From: Anaerolineae bacterium
GTDB lineage: Bacteria; Chloroflexota; Anaerolineae; Aggregatilineales; Phototrophicaceae
Assembly: GCA_022823945.1 (NCBI GenBank)
Contig: JAJEBK010000024.1
Span: 51,431 to 115,430 of the forward strand
Reading direction: 5' to 3'
DNA length: 64,000 nucleotides
Shown here: positions 42,557 to 51,369 of the stretch, in pieces
Layout of the letters: every line of letters starts with the position of its first letter
Numbering within the stretch: the first letter of the stretch is position 1
The notes under the pieces: model-generated
What the model was told of the DNA's origin: nothing
The model's database searches: none
What the model saw: only the letters and a program-made list of their open reading frames with translations
Made by a program: the position numbers and the translations under genes

Positions 42557-44166
42557 CAGCCGCGCCCCAGACGCTGTCGCAGCAAGCCCCAAAGCCAGGC
42601 CAGTTCGTCCAGCCGCAGCCAGCGCGCCACCAGCCAGAAGATGCTGCCATAAGCCAAACCGGCGATCGCCACCAGCAGCGCTTCGTGCAGCACAGTCTCA
42701 TCGCCGATCCAGCCTTGCAGCGCGGGCAGGCTGATCAACGCGGCCGCCGCCATAACCAGCGAGGCAAGGGTCGCCTTCCCGCCAGTCGCCAGCAGCCGTT
42801 GCCCGCCGAATCCGCCCAGCCTGCGCCACAGCAGCGCCCCGCAGATGATGGCATGCGCGGCATGTTTGAGGCTGTCCGCCAGCATCAAGCTGTACAAGCC
42901 CAGCGGCTCGAACAGCAGCAGCGCCGCCCCGACATACAACGCCAGGCTCACGATTCCGACCAGCGCCGGCGTCAAGGTGTCTTTGCGGGCATAAAATGCA
43001 TAAACCAGCAGCAAATCCAGAGCCGCAAAGGGCAAACCCAGCAGATACCAGCGCAGCGCCCCGCTTGTAACCAGCGTATCGGCAGCCAGAAATGCGCCAT
43101 TTTCAAAGAGCAGCGCGATAATGGGCGTGGCCAGCACAAACAACCCAAAGGCGGCTGGCAAGATCAAAGCCATAGTCAAGCGCAAGCCCAAGCCCAGCGT
43201 ATCGACAAAGGCGCGCGCCGCCGCCATGTCCAGCGCCTGCCGCGCCAAAGTGGGCAGCACCGCCGCGCTGATGGCTGTGGCCACCAAACCCTGCGGAAAC
43301 TGAATCAAGGTGGTCGCCCAATTCATGATGCCGATGCTGCCTGCGCCGGCATGGCTGGCCAAGCTATAGCTGAAAGGGCGGATGACCAGTGTGTCAAGCA
43401 CCAGCGACAGCATGACCGGGATGTAGAGCAAACCGATGCGCCGCAAAGCCGGCTGTTGCCAGTGCAAGTTTGGGCGCAAACTCCGCAACGACAAGCCGGG
43501 CAGCTGCAAGAGCATTTGCGCCAGCGAGCCGACCAGCCAGCCCAGCGCCACCGCCACAATGCCCAGCGATGGCGCAAGGACCAGTGTGAGGACCACGATG
43601 CAGCCATTAAAAACCACGCCAGCAAAAGCAGGCAATGTAAACGCGCGCAGGGCAAACAAAGCGCCGCTGAACAGCGCAAACAAACTTAGGGCGAGCAAGG
43701 ACGGCGCGGTGATGCGCAGCAGGTCGGCTGCCAGCGCTTGCGTTTGCGGGTCTGCGCCGGGCGCAACCAGCGGCACGATTTGCGGGGCGAATAACTCGAT
43801 CAGCAACACCAGCGCAGCCAGCGCAACCACGATCAAACTGGCCAACGCCGATACGCTGCGCCACAAGTCGTCTTTGCCGCGGCGCGCCACGACATCGCTG
43901 AGCACGGGCACGATCGCGCCGTTGACATGCCCGCCGATGAGCAGGTCATAGATGGCTCTGGGCACGATGATGGCGACTTGCAAGGCATCGACCGCGGCAG
44001 TCGCGCCAAACAGGTAGGTGATGACCGTTTCGCGCGCCAGCCCGATGATGCGGCTGCTGACATTGCCCAGCGCCAATATGCCGCCGGCACCAGCGATGCG
44101 CGCGTTGGTTCGTTCTTGTTCGGCAGCGCGCTCGGCATCTGCGGCGGGCGAGGCTCGGTCATCCAC
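42556..44166 (-). CDS. murJ: Lipid II flippase MurJ
   Basis: 536-residue MOP-superfamily membrane protein with about 14 helices. The N-terminus ILALGNVSSRIIGLARETVITYLFGAT and DALQVAIIVPRAIYDLLIGGHVNGAIVPVLSD match MurJ, which flips the peptidoglycan precursor lipid II outward. I chose GTG 44166, because a TATAAT lies just 7 bases upstream of it, so the mRNA would start at the GTG itself; the longer frame upstream has no family similarity. It is coupled to the MFS gene downstream. Confidence 0.87.
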   Translation of the reverse strand: MDDRASPAADAERAAEQERTNARIAGAGGILALGNVSSRIIGLARETVITYLFGATAAVDALQVAIIVPRAIYDLLIGGHVNGAIVPVLSDVVARRGKDDLWRSVSALASLIVVALAALVLLIELFAPQIVPLVAPGADPQTQALAADLLRITAPSLLALSLFALFSGALFALRAFTLPAFAGVVFNGCIVVLTLVLAPSLGIVAVALGWLVGSLAQMLLQLPGLSLRSLRPNLHWQQPALRRIGLLYIPVMLSLVLDTLVIRPFSYSLASHAGAGSIGIMNWATTLIQFPQGLVATAISAAVLPTLARQALDMAAARAFVDTLGLGLRLTMALILPAAFGLFVLATPIIALLFENGAFLAADTLVTSGALRWYLLGLPFAALDLLLVYAFYARKDTLTPALVGIVSLALYVGAALLLFEPLGLYSLMLADSLKHAAHAIICGALLWRRLGGFGGQRLLATGGKATLASLVMAAAALISLPALQGWIGDETVLHEALLVAIAGLAYGSIFWLVARWLRLDELAWLWGLLRQRLGRG

Positions 44167-44173
44167 AAAGCCG

Positions 44174-44179
44174 ATTATA
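44174..44179 (-). promoter_or_regulatory. -10 promoter element of murJ (leaderless start)
   Basis: Perfect TATAAT on the minus strand at 44179-44174, preceded by TG. Only 7 bases separate it from the GTG start of murJ, so transcription should begin at or beside the start codon. The -35 is weak. Confidence 0.5.
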
Positions 44180-44264
44180 CAGACGCGGCGACAAATGCCT
44201 AACCACAAATGCGCGAAGGAAACAAATGGTACACTCAAAGCGTTTTCAGCGGGCGGATCCTCGA

Positions 44265-44284
44265 GCCAGGCAGCCCGGCCTGGC
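44265..44284. other. Perfect stem-loop downstream of the flavin reductase gene
   Basis: GCCAGGC (44265-44271) and GCCTGGC (44278-44284) around AGCCCG. It lies between the flavin reductase stop and the murJ promoter on the minus strand. No T-run follows on the minus strand, so it is a weak candidate terminator. Confidence 0.4.
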
Positions 44285-44307
44285 AGTTCTTTCAAGCGCG
44301 CCTGGCG

Positions 44308-44937
44308 CTAGACATCTCCGGACTCGCCAACGCCGAAGAGATCATCAATATGCGCGTAGGTATGCCCAACCAATCCGCCGATGGGTTTGTATTTGTCAAA
44401 GTGGATGTGGTTATCGTCGGTGTAGACACCAGCGGCGAAGTGCATATAGACCACCGTGCCGATGACAATATGTCCGCCGCCGCTGGTCAAACCGATGGTG
44501 ATCAACTCGTGCAGTTTGCACTCAAAGGCGATCGGGCTTTCAGCGACTCGCGGAGGCGCGACAAGTTTTGATTGGACCGGCGTCACGCCCGCCAGCTTGA
44601 ACTCATCGACATCGGGCGGGACATCGGCCGCCGTGGCATCCATCGCCGCGACCGTGTCATCGTTGACGAAGTTGATGACAAATTCGCCAGAATGAGCGAT
44701 GTTCTGGTAAGTATCTTTTTCTTTGAAATGCGGCGGCTGATAGCTGGGGCAGAAGACGACGGTCGGCGGTTTGGCGCAGACGGCGGTGAACATGCTGTAG
44801 GGTGCCAAATTGGGCAAGCCCTCGCGGTCGACCGTGCTGACCCAGCCGATGGGACGGGGCACAATGCTGCCCGTCATCACATTGAAGAGGGTCTGCACGC
44901 CCAGATCATCTGGATTGAGTTCGCGCGCTGATGCCAT
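44308..44937 (-). CDS. Flavin reductase-like (FMN-binding split barrel) protein
   Basis: 209 residues from ATG 44937 (GAGGACAG upstream). Split-barrel flavoprotein of the DIM6/NTAB type: FNVMTGSIVPRPIGWVSTVDREGLPNLAPYSMFTAV is the FMN-binding start, and FECKLHEL with HIVIGTVVYMHF the family's second half. It likely reduces FMN with NAD(P)H or acts as an FMN-dependent oxidoreductase on its own. No obvious monooxygenase partner lies beside it. Confidence 0.87.
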   Translation of the reverse strand: MASARELNPDDLGVQTLFNVMTGSIVPRPIGWVSTVDREGLPNLAPYSMFTAVCAKPPTVVFCPSYQPPHFKEKDTYQNIAHSGEFVINFVNDDTVAAMDATAADVPPDVDEFKLAGVTPVQSKLVAPPRVAESPIAFECKLHELITIGLTSGGGHIVIGTVVYMHFAAGVYTDDNHIHFDKYKPIGGLVGHTYAHIDDLFGVGESGDV

Positions 44938-45081
44938 CTGTCCTCGTTCCTCTATAGCTTGCGGCATTCTAAGAATGCAACTGCCTTTAATTTTGGGATA
45001 ATGTGCAGGAAATAGCGCGGGCAATCATCTTGTTTGAGACTGTCCGCGCCATATCTCTCGCGCTGCTCGCGGCGAGTTGTG

Positions 45082-46573
45082 CTAGCCGCTGCGGTCATTC
45101 ATGCGTGGGTCGGGGTCGAGTGGTTGGGCAGGTTCGCGCTCGGGGGCGCTGCCCTCTATCAGCGTGGCGAAATAGTCATAAGCCGCATCGCCGACTACGC
45201 CGCACATATCCGCGCTGGCTTCAATCGCCGGATAGAAATGCAAGCCAGCCCAGACGCGGCTTTCGCCACAGATGCGGGCGAAGTCCGTCCAGGTGGCGAT
45301 ATTGACTTCGATGTCCTGCGCAGGTGTCATGCCAGGCTCCACGCGCGAAGAACCGGCGGGAAAGCTCACCGTCCAATTCAGTTCGTCGCTGCCAGTATAC
45401 CGGCGCATGGCTTGGGCTTGCGCGGTGCAAACACAGCTGGAGGAGGAAGGATATTCAGGATGGTCGGCTTCTTGCAGGTAGCTTTGCCATTGGCTGGCGG
45501 GCATCTCTACCGCGCCCTTGCCAGGACCGCCCCAAGCCGTCACCATGTCGTCGCCATAGACATGGCGGATGGCGCTGAAGGGGCGGACGGCATCCCAGCG
45601 CCGCTTCTCTTGCCAGGTGGGGATGGTCGCGTCATGGATGGCCAGCATCACCAAGACATCGGCGATGACATTTTCGGCCACGGACAAGCCCAAACGGCGA
45701 GAAATAACCTGGAAGGAGGCACCGAAGGAAACAACCTTGTTATCGAATATCTCCGCCAGCATTTTCTGCTCGTCGGTCATGTTGGCGGAGAGAGCCAGCA
45801 CTTCGTCGACTTGGGCTTTGTAAGCCTGCCAGTTTTCCGGGTCGCTGGCGGCGGGCGGCGGGACGCGCAGTTCACGCGGGTCAAAGTCGCCAAAAGGCTC
45901 GACATTCGCCATCTGTGGCGTCACAAATTGCTGGGCGACATGGATACCGATGCCGCGGCGCGTGATATCGGGCTGCCAGCGCCCGGCGTCAATCAGTTCG
46001 GTTGGGCTGTTGACGGGGGCGTAGCCGGTGGTATCGGCATAATTACCCAACTGGTTGTAGCCATCATGCAGCCGCGCCTCGACTGCGCCCAAGCCCGCCA
46101 GGTTGCCGATGCCAACCGGGCTGTTGGGGTCCAGGCTCCTGTCATCGGGGTCGAGCCCGGCCGAGGCCAGCATCTCTCGCCAGACTGCCGTCCGCGCCGG
46201 AATCATGGCGGAAAGCGCGTGATATGCCGCGTGCAGCGAGGCGATGTTCATATTGAGGTGCGTCCGCTCGGCTTCGGGCTGGCGTTCCAGCCGCGTATAA
46301 GCGCCAACCGCCGTCGGGTGATAGGGCGCGAGGGCGTCCATCATCGCCAGTATCGTGATTGAGTTGACGCGATTGACGAGGGTTACATCGCCCAGGCTCG
46401 GCGAAACTTCGGCAATCAAAGCCGGCACGAGTCGCGGGATGATCGCTTCCCGCAGCGGGTCGCCTGTCTCTAAATCAAATGCGGGGGGGGGGGGACTGAG
46501 CCAGCGCGGCAAAACCGCCCAAGAAAATGACGCAGCCCAGCAGCAAAGTTATCAGCCTTCGATACATCCGCAT
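45082..46573 (-). CDS. Vanadium haloperoxidase/PAP2-like secreted protein with frameshift at a poly-C tract
   Basis: The main frame (45082-46512, 476 residues if begun at TTG 46512) encodes a haloperoxidase-like protein: KRRWDAVRP (K-x6-RP), HPEYPSSSS at the PSGH position, and SRVWAGLHF (SR-x5-H). A good start, AAGGA then ATG 46573, encodes a clear signal peptide (MRMYRRLITLLLGC ... FAALAQ), but in another frame. The two frames join at a run of 12 C (plus-strand G at 46483-46494) directly after AQ-S; 11 or 14 C would make one protein. Thus the sequence as given is off-frame at the signal-peptide junction. The PSGH His is Ser here and the last Asp of the third motif is Ala, so classic catalysis is doubtful. 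It ends by facing a plus-strand region near 45 kb. Confidence 0.8.
46483..46494. repeat. 12-base homopolymer (poly-G/poly-C) within the haloperoxidase-like gene
   Basis: The only such long mononucleotide run I noticed in the window. It lies exactly between the signal peptide and the mature protein of the minus-strand gene, where it encodes prolines, and its length sets whether the two are in frame. Confidence 0.85.
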
Positions 46574-46677
46574 GACACCATCCTTGTCTACATTCTGCAT
46601 ACTATAATCTGCAAAATTAGTGTGCATTGTTATGCGAGCTATGTATAGCTAGCAAAATTGGTCGAAGGGAGCCTGTC

Positions 46678-47865
46678 TTGTCGAAATTCGCCGCGCTACT
46701 CATTTTGATGGCATTGCTGCTGCCGCTGGCGGCGGTACATGCCGAAGATAACCCGACCGTAGCCATCGTTCGTTTTGGCTCGTTGCGCACCTTTGATGTT
46801 ACAGAAGGCGCGATCCTTGATGTGCTGGAATCTTACGGCTACATCAGCAGCGAAGAAAACGTGGCGGCGCGCAACCATCAGGATATGGCGGGAGAAAAGC
46901 TCAACATCATCTGGGGCAGCGCCGATTTCGATTTGCCGACCGCCAATCTGATGTTGGAAACCATACTGGATGCGGACCCCGATGTCGTAGTAACGATTAC
47001 CACGACGATCACGCAGTTGACGATCAACGCCACTGGCGGCATGGAAGATCCGCCGGCAGTATTCTTCACCTCGGTCTACAATCCGTATAAAGCGGGCATC
47101 GTGCAATCCGCTTGCATCAAGCCCGACCATGTAACCGGCTCGCTGTCTTCGACGCCTTATGAAGACATCTTGAATCTCTTGGATACGCAAATGCCGGACA
47201 TCCAAACGATCGGTACCATCTACAACTCCGCCGAAGCGGCCGGCGTGGTGGGCGTAGAAGAGATCACGCGCATCGCGGAAGGCATGGGGCTAACGGTCAT
47301 CGCGGCAGCCGTATCCGATGTAAGCGGGATAAACCTGGCGGCAGAGGGGCTTGTCAACAAAGGCATTGACGCTTTTGTGATGCCGATTGACCTGCGCACG
47401 GGCGCGGCTGGCTTGCCTATCGTGGTCAATCTGGGCAACGAATACGGCGTTCCTGTCTTCCATCCGATTCTGTTCTCGGTCTATTATGGCGCGACGGTCA
47501 GCTCTGGCTTCTATCACTATTACGCGCAGGGCGAGAATGTGGGCGTGATGTTGGCGGCGCATTTGAACGGCGACCTGGATATCGCGACGACCGCCATCAA
47601 CGAACAAGTTGGCAGCGCTATCGGCATCAACCTTGATATAGCTCGCCAGCAAGGCATTGAAATCAGCCAGGAGATTGTTGACGAGGCGGAAGCGGTAATA
47701 GAAAATGGTGAAGCCGAGCTTTCTGAACGGGTGCAGATGGAGCTGGCGCAATATGGCGGGATTGTCCCGCTGGAAGAGCGCCTGGAAGCCGACCAGGCAT
47801 TCCTGGAGGCGCTGCATTGCAGCCCCGAGCGCATCGCCGAAGAGCAGGCGGCGCTGGATAGCTAA
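46678..47865 (+). CDS. ABC transporter substrate-binding protein (TrpX/PF04392-like)
   Basis: 395 residues from TTG 46678, with AAGGGAG 6 bases before it. Signal peptide residues 1-23 (SKFAALLILMALLLPLAAVHA). The mature part is a periplasmic-binding fold of the ABC_sub_bind type (PAVFFTSVYNPYKAGIV, IGTIYNSAEAAGVVGVEEI, GIDAFVMPIDLRTGAAGLPI, FSVYYGATVSSGFYHYYAQGENVG). Family members bind tryptophan, tyrosine or other small molecules. No permease or ATPase gene lies beside it, so its transporter is elsewhere. The acidic C-terminal extension (about 330-395) is helical and longer than usual. Confidence 0.82.
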   Translation: MSKFAALLILMALLLPLAAVHAEDNPTVAIVRFGSLRTFDVTEGAILDVLESYGYISSEENVAARNHQDMAGEKLNIIWGSADFDLPTANLMLETILDADPDVVVTITTTITQLTINATGGMEDPPAVFFTSVYNPYKAGIVQSACIKPDHVTGSLSSTPYEDILNLLDTQMPDIQTIGTIYNSAEAAGVVGVEEITRIAEGMGLTVIAAAVSDVSGINLAAEGLVNKGIDAFVMPIDLRTGAAGLPIVVNLGNEYGVPVFHPILFSVYYGATVSSGFYHYYAQGENVGVMLAAHLNGDLDIATTAINEQVGSAIGINLDIARQQGIEISQEIVDEAEAVIENGEAELSERVQMELAQYGGIVPLEERLEADQAFLEALHCSPERIAEEQAALDS

Positions 47866-47939
47866 ACGGGGGCCGACCCGACAGGTCATCTGTTAGGCTA
47901 TACCTCTATACCTCATATTGCAATGAGCGCGGACGAACC

Positions 47940-49034
47940 ATGTTGCAACTGTCAACCGAACAAGTCCGCCGCGTCCGCGCCCATTGTCAATGGCTGGCGC
48001 AGCGTGCGCAACACAGCCCGACAGCGGTTGTGCGACAGCTTTGCGCCCTGCAAGCACAGGAGTGGGCTTCGGCGCAGCTGGCGATTCAAGCGCGGTCGAA
48101 AAACATCACGCAAGCAGCTATTCAACATGCGCGCGAAGTCGACCGTTCCATCGTGCTCAGCTGGAGCTTGCGCGGCACCCTGCATCTTGTCGCCGCCGAC
48201 GATCTGCGCTGGCTGCTGGCTTTGTGTGGCGAAGGCGTCATCCGCTCGACGCGCCGGCGGTATCAGCAACTCGGCTTGACAGAAGCCATCCGCGAAGCAG
48301 CTCTCGAGGCGATCATCGCCATCCTGGGGCGAGAAGGCGCACTGAACCGAGCTGAACTGGCCGTGGCGCTGGGCGAATATGGCATCCCGGTCGCCGGGCA
48401 AGCCATCCATCATCTCGTGCGATTTGCGGCGCTGCGCGGCCTGATCTGCCATGGTCCTGAATGCGCTGGCAAGTTGACATTTGTGCTGCTCGAGGAGTGG
48501 CTGCCCGAGATCGCTCCCGCTCCCGCCGACCCATTGGCAGAATTGGCGCGACGATACTTGATTGCCTGCGCGCCCGCCACAGTGAAGGACTTCGCGCAGT
48601 GGTCGGGCTTGCGCGCGGCACAGGCACGGGCGGCCTGGGCGGCAGTTTCAGTCGATAGCAGGGGAGTGACGACAGCCGATGGCGAGGCGCTGATGCGGGC
48701 AGATCAAGAGACAATCAGCCAAGCCGAAGCGAGTCTGCGCCTGCTGCCTCGTTATGACAATTACCTGCTGGCGCACAAAGACCGCCGTTTCATCATTTCG
48801 CCAGATCATGCGCGGCAAGTGTATCCCGGCGGCGGCTTGATCCGCGCTTGCGTCCTTGTCAATGGCGAGGCAAAGGCGGCCTGGAAGCTGGAAAAACGAC
48901 GCAAGGGGCTGTGCGTCGCCGTCTCGCCTTACGAGACTTTGAGCGCGGCGGAGCTGGCTCTGCTGGAAGTGGAAGCGGAGTCGCTGGGCAGGTTCCTCAT
49001 GGCAAACATTGAACTGCAAATCGTCAGCGGCTAG
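47940..49034 (+). CDS. AlkZ/YcaQ-like DNA glycosylase (winged-helix DNA-binding protein)
   Basis: 364 residues of the HTH_42 family. The catalytic QxQ motif of the AlkZ branch is present as Gln38-Ala39-Gln40 (LCALQAQEWASAQLA), followed by the RGTLHLVAADDLRWL block and the C-terminal LLPRYDNYLLAHKDRRFI segment. AlkZ-type enzymes remove bulky or crosslinked bases; AlkX branches act on interstrand crosslinks. In producers these genes often give self-resistance to a DNA-damaging compound, but no biosynthetic cluster is seen here. Confidence 0.82.
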   Translation: MLQLSTEQVRRVRAHCQWLAQRAQHSPTAVVRQLCALQAQEWASAQLAIQARSKNITQAAIQHAREVDRSIVLSWSLRGTLHLVAADDLRWLLALCGEGVIRSTRRRYQQLGLTEAIREAALEAIIAILGREGALNRAELAVALGEYGIPVAGQAIHHLVRFAALRGLICHGPECAGKLTFVLLEEWLPEIAPAPADPLAELARRYLIACAPATVKDFAQWSGLRAAQARAAWAAVSVDSRGVTTADGEALMRADQETISQAEASLRLLPRYDNYLLAHKDRRFIISPDHARQVYPGGGLIRACVLVNGEAKAAWKLEKRRKGLCVAVSPYETLSAAELALLEVEAESLGRFLMANIELQIVSG

Positions 49035-49053
49035 CGGCGAAGCATGCGGCCGC

Positions 49054-50052
49054 TCAAGCCGGTGCCAGTGCAACCTGCACCGTCAGTTCTTCCAACTGCG
49101 GGATGACCTGCCCCGCCTCGACTTGAATCGCCTGAATGATAAACTGGCCCGCCTCCAAGCTGGTATCGGCGCGGACTCGCACAGTCACGACTCCGTACAC
49201 TCGATGCCCGACCCAACGCAGGCGCAGTGTATCGATTCCCAGCACGCCGTCCAGCGCCAGCACATGCGCCTCGACATGCTCGACAAGATGCGGGTCGACC
49301 GCGTCCATCATGCGCTGCCAAATCGCTTTGATAGCGTTCCAGGTGATGCCAACGATAGCGATGGCGATGATGACGCCGACGATGGGATCGAGAATGGGGA
49401 CGCCGATCAAAGTCCCCAGCACAGCAATCAGCACCGCCAGCGAAGTGAGCCCGTCAATGCGCGCATGCTGTCCATCGGCGATCATGGCGTCCGAACCGAT
49501 GCGCCGCCCAACACGAATCTGCATCTCTGCCACCAGCTCGTTGCCCACAAAGCCGACCAGCGATGCCAGCGCGATCCACTCCAGATTCTCCAATGGCAGC
49601 GGATTGAACAGCCTTTGCACGGATTCAACCAGGATAAAAGCGGCGCTGAAGCCGATGGAGATGACGATAAAAACGCCGGCGATATCTTCCAGCCGCCCAT
49701 AGCCATAGGTGAAGCGTTTGTTGGCCGCCCGCCGCGCAAAATAGAAGGCGATCAGCAGCGGGATGGAATTGAGCGCATCGCCCAGGTTGTGCACCGTATC
49801 AGCGAGCAGCGCCACGCTGCCACTGGCGACATAGATGACGATTTGCAGGGCGGTGGTCGCGCCCAAAGCCAGCAAAGCCAGCCAGACCGTGCGGATAGCC
49901 AACTGGTTGTCCAGAAAAGCCGAGTCGCCAGCCAGGTCGCTGTGGCTGTGGTCATGCGTGAAGCCGGGCAGGTGCAGCGCCTGCGCTATCTTGGCGAGGG
50001 GACCGCCGCTGTGATGGTGATGATGGTGCGAATGGTCGTGGGAATGCGCCAT
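49054..50052 (-). CDS. Cation diffusion facilitator (CDF) family metal transporter
   Basis: 332 residues, six helices, with a His-rich N-terminus (HSHDHSHHHHHHSG and HDHSHSD) that probably buffers Zn or a similar metal. The transport site appears in helix 2 (DTVHNLGDAL) and helix 5 (DGQHARIDGLTS, HxxxD). The cytoplasmic C-terminal domain (about 245-332) has the usual ferredoxin-like fold. It exports Zn(II), Co(II) or Cd(II) against H+. No metal regulator gene is adjacent. Confidence 0.92.
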   Translation of the reverse strand: MAHSHDHSHHHHHHSGGPLAKIAQALHLPGFTHDHSHSDLAGDSAFLDNQLAIRTVWLALLALGATTALQIVIYVASGSVALLADTVHNLGDALNSIPLLIAFYFARRAANKRFTYGYGRLEDIAGVFIVISIGFSAAFILVESVQRLFNPLPLENLEWIALASLVGFVGNELVAEMQIRVGRRIGSDAMIADGQHARIDGLTSLAVLIAVLGTLIGVPILDPIVGVIIAIAIVGITWNAIKAIWQRMMDAVDPHLVEHVEAHVLALDGVLGIDTLRLRWVGHRVYGVVTVRVRADTSLEAGQFIIQAIQVEAGQVIPQLEELTVQVALAPA

Positions 50053-50233
50053 TGGGTTGCGCCGCGCTGTTTGGCCTCCAGGCCGAGTTTACCCACAAAG
50101 GCGGGAAGAGCGCAAAGCTGCGCGTATCCAGCAAAGCTATCTCAAAGTACGACAAGCAGCATCGAAAGCGACCTCGCCTGTTCAGCATGGTAGACACTCT
50201 CCAAGCTGTCTGGTTATGCTGGCGCACTTGCAC

Positions 50234-50239
50234 TACAAT
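50234..50239 (+). promoter_or_regulatory. -10 promoter element of the anchored TPR-like gene
   Basis: TACAAT at 50234-50239 with a weak TGGTTA (50211-50216) 17 bases before it. The TTG start at 50273 lies 33 bases downstream. Confidence 0.35.
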
Positions 50240-50272
50240 CGCTGCTGTTTTTTTGATTTGAGGCACGATCAG

Positions 50273-51316
50273 TTGAATCCGCCACAGCCCAATCCTGTCA
50301 GCCCGGAATCCCGACGCCGCTCTCGCCTGAACAGTTGTCTGCTCTGGGCGCTGGGCGCATCAATTTTCCTATTCGTATCTGGCTTGGTCGCGCTGGCCAG
50401 CGCCTATGCTGGGTGGAGCAGCGGCATCGTCATCGCGAGCGCCAATGCCAGCAGCACCGCCAAAGCCGAAGTGCACCAGCAATGCGCCCGGCTGCCCGAA
50501 GACCTTGCCACAGGCAACCTGGCGCTGGCAGGAGCCCGGCTAGAATCGCTGCGCAGGCTCTCGCCGCCGCCCGACTGCCTGGGTCAATGGTCGCCCATGG
50601 CCACGCAAGCCTGGCTGGCAGCGCTGCCCAGTCCCACGCCCGCCATCGAGGTGCCATTGCCCATCGCGACTGCCCTGCCAACGAGCACTGCGCCTGCTAT
50701 ACCCACGGCTATGCCCAACAACGTTTATGACCTGGATGCCTTGTTGGCAGATGCGCAGGGTGAACTCGCAGCGAGCGATTTTTACGCAGCCATTGATACG
50801 CTTGACGCCATCATCAGCCTCGACCCCGGCTATCAGCGCGAATTGACCCGCGATTTGATCTTGCAGGCGCTGACAACGCAGGCGCAGACACTCTTTGAAA
50901 ACGGCAAATTGTCAGAAGCCATCGTGCTCAGCGAGCGCGCGGAATTGCATGGCGATATTGGCGAGCTAACATTCCTGCGCGAAGTGGCGCTGATGCTACA
51001 GAATGCGCAGTTGTTCGTCAGCAGCAATCCAGCCGAAGCCGTGCGACTGCTGCGGCGCATCGTTTACAACTTTCAGACGCCGCGACTGATGACCTTCGAC
51101 ATGGTCGGCGAACTACAAGTGGCGCTGGCTGCTTATGGCGACTGGCTGCTGCTCAGCGATGCCTGCGCGGCGCAAACGCAATATGCTGCCGCCCTGGACC
51201 TCCAGCCCCTAAACTGGAAGATCAATCGCGACACGCTGACAGCCAAGAGCCAGCGCGCAACACAAGCCTGCGATTCGCAATCGCTAGCGGGGGCAAACAG
51301 CCAGACCAGCGGCTAA
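50273..51316 (+). CDS. Membrane-anchored protein with helical repeat (TPR-like) domain
   Basis: 347 residues from TTG 50273 (GAGG 9 bases before); the longer frame upstream is not protein-like. Cytoplasmic start rich in Pro/Ser/Arg, one membrane helix (about 24-46, LLWALGASIFLFVSGLVALAS), then a helix, a Pro/Thr linker (about 125-150) and a series of helices resembling TPRs (ALLADAQGELAASDFYAAIDTLDAIISLDPGYQREL, LFENGKLSEAIVLSERAE). A role in an envelope complex is likely; no closer assignment. Confidence 0.6.
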   Translation: MNPPQPNPVSPESRRRSRLNSCLLWALGASIFLFVSGLVALASAYAGWSSGIVIASANASSTAKAEVHQQCARLPEDLATGNLALAGARLESLRRLSPPPDCLGQWSPMATQAWLAALPSPTPAIEVPLPIATALPTSTAPAIPTAMPNNVYDLDALLADAQGELAASDFYAAIDTLDAIISLDPGYQRELTRDLILQALTTQAQTLFENGKLSEAIVLSERAELHGDIGELTFLREVALMLQNAQLFVSSNPAEAVRLLRRIVYNFQTPRLMTFDMVGELQVALAAYGDWLLLSDACAAQTQYAAALDLQPLNWKINRDTLTAKSQRATQACDSQSLAGANSQTSG

Positions 51317-51369
51317 TTTTTCAATCGCGCCGATCAACACAATTTCGTTCATGGCGCGTCCTTTGCTGC

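Noticed and set aside
41303..42652. 450-residue plus-strand frame opposite the MFS gene
   Set aside because: Gln/Arg/His-rich shadow of a membrane protein gene; no start signal and no motif.
42685..43689. 334-residue plus-strand frame opposite murJ
   Set aside because: Low-complexity Gln/Arg shadow of murJ, which has full family similarity on the minus strand.
44209..44571. 120-codon plus-strand frame near 44.3 kb
   Set aside because: It overlaps the murJ promoter region and is antisense to the end of the flavin reductase gene; no domain.
49009..50193. Plus-strand frame opposite the CDF transporter
   Set aside because: Asp/His/Gln-rich antisense translation; the minus strand has the metal-site motifs.
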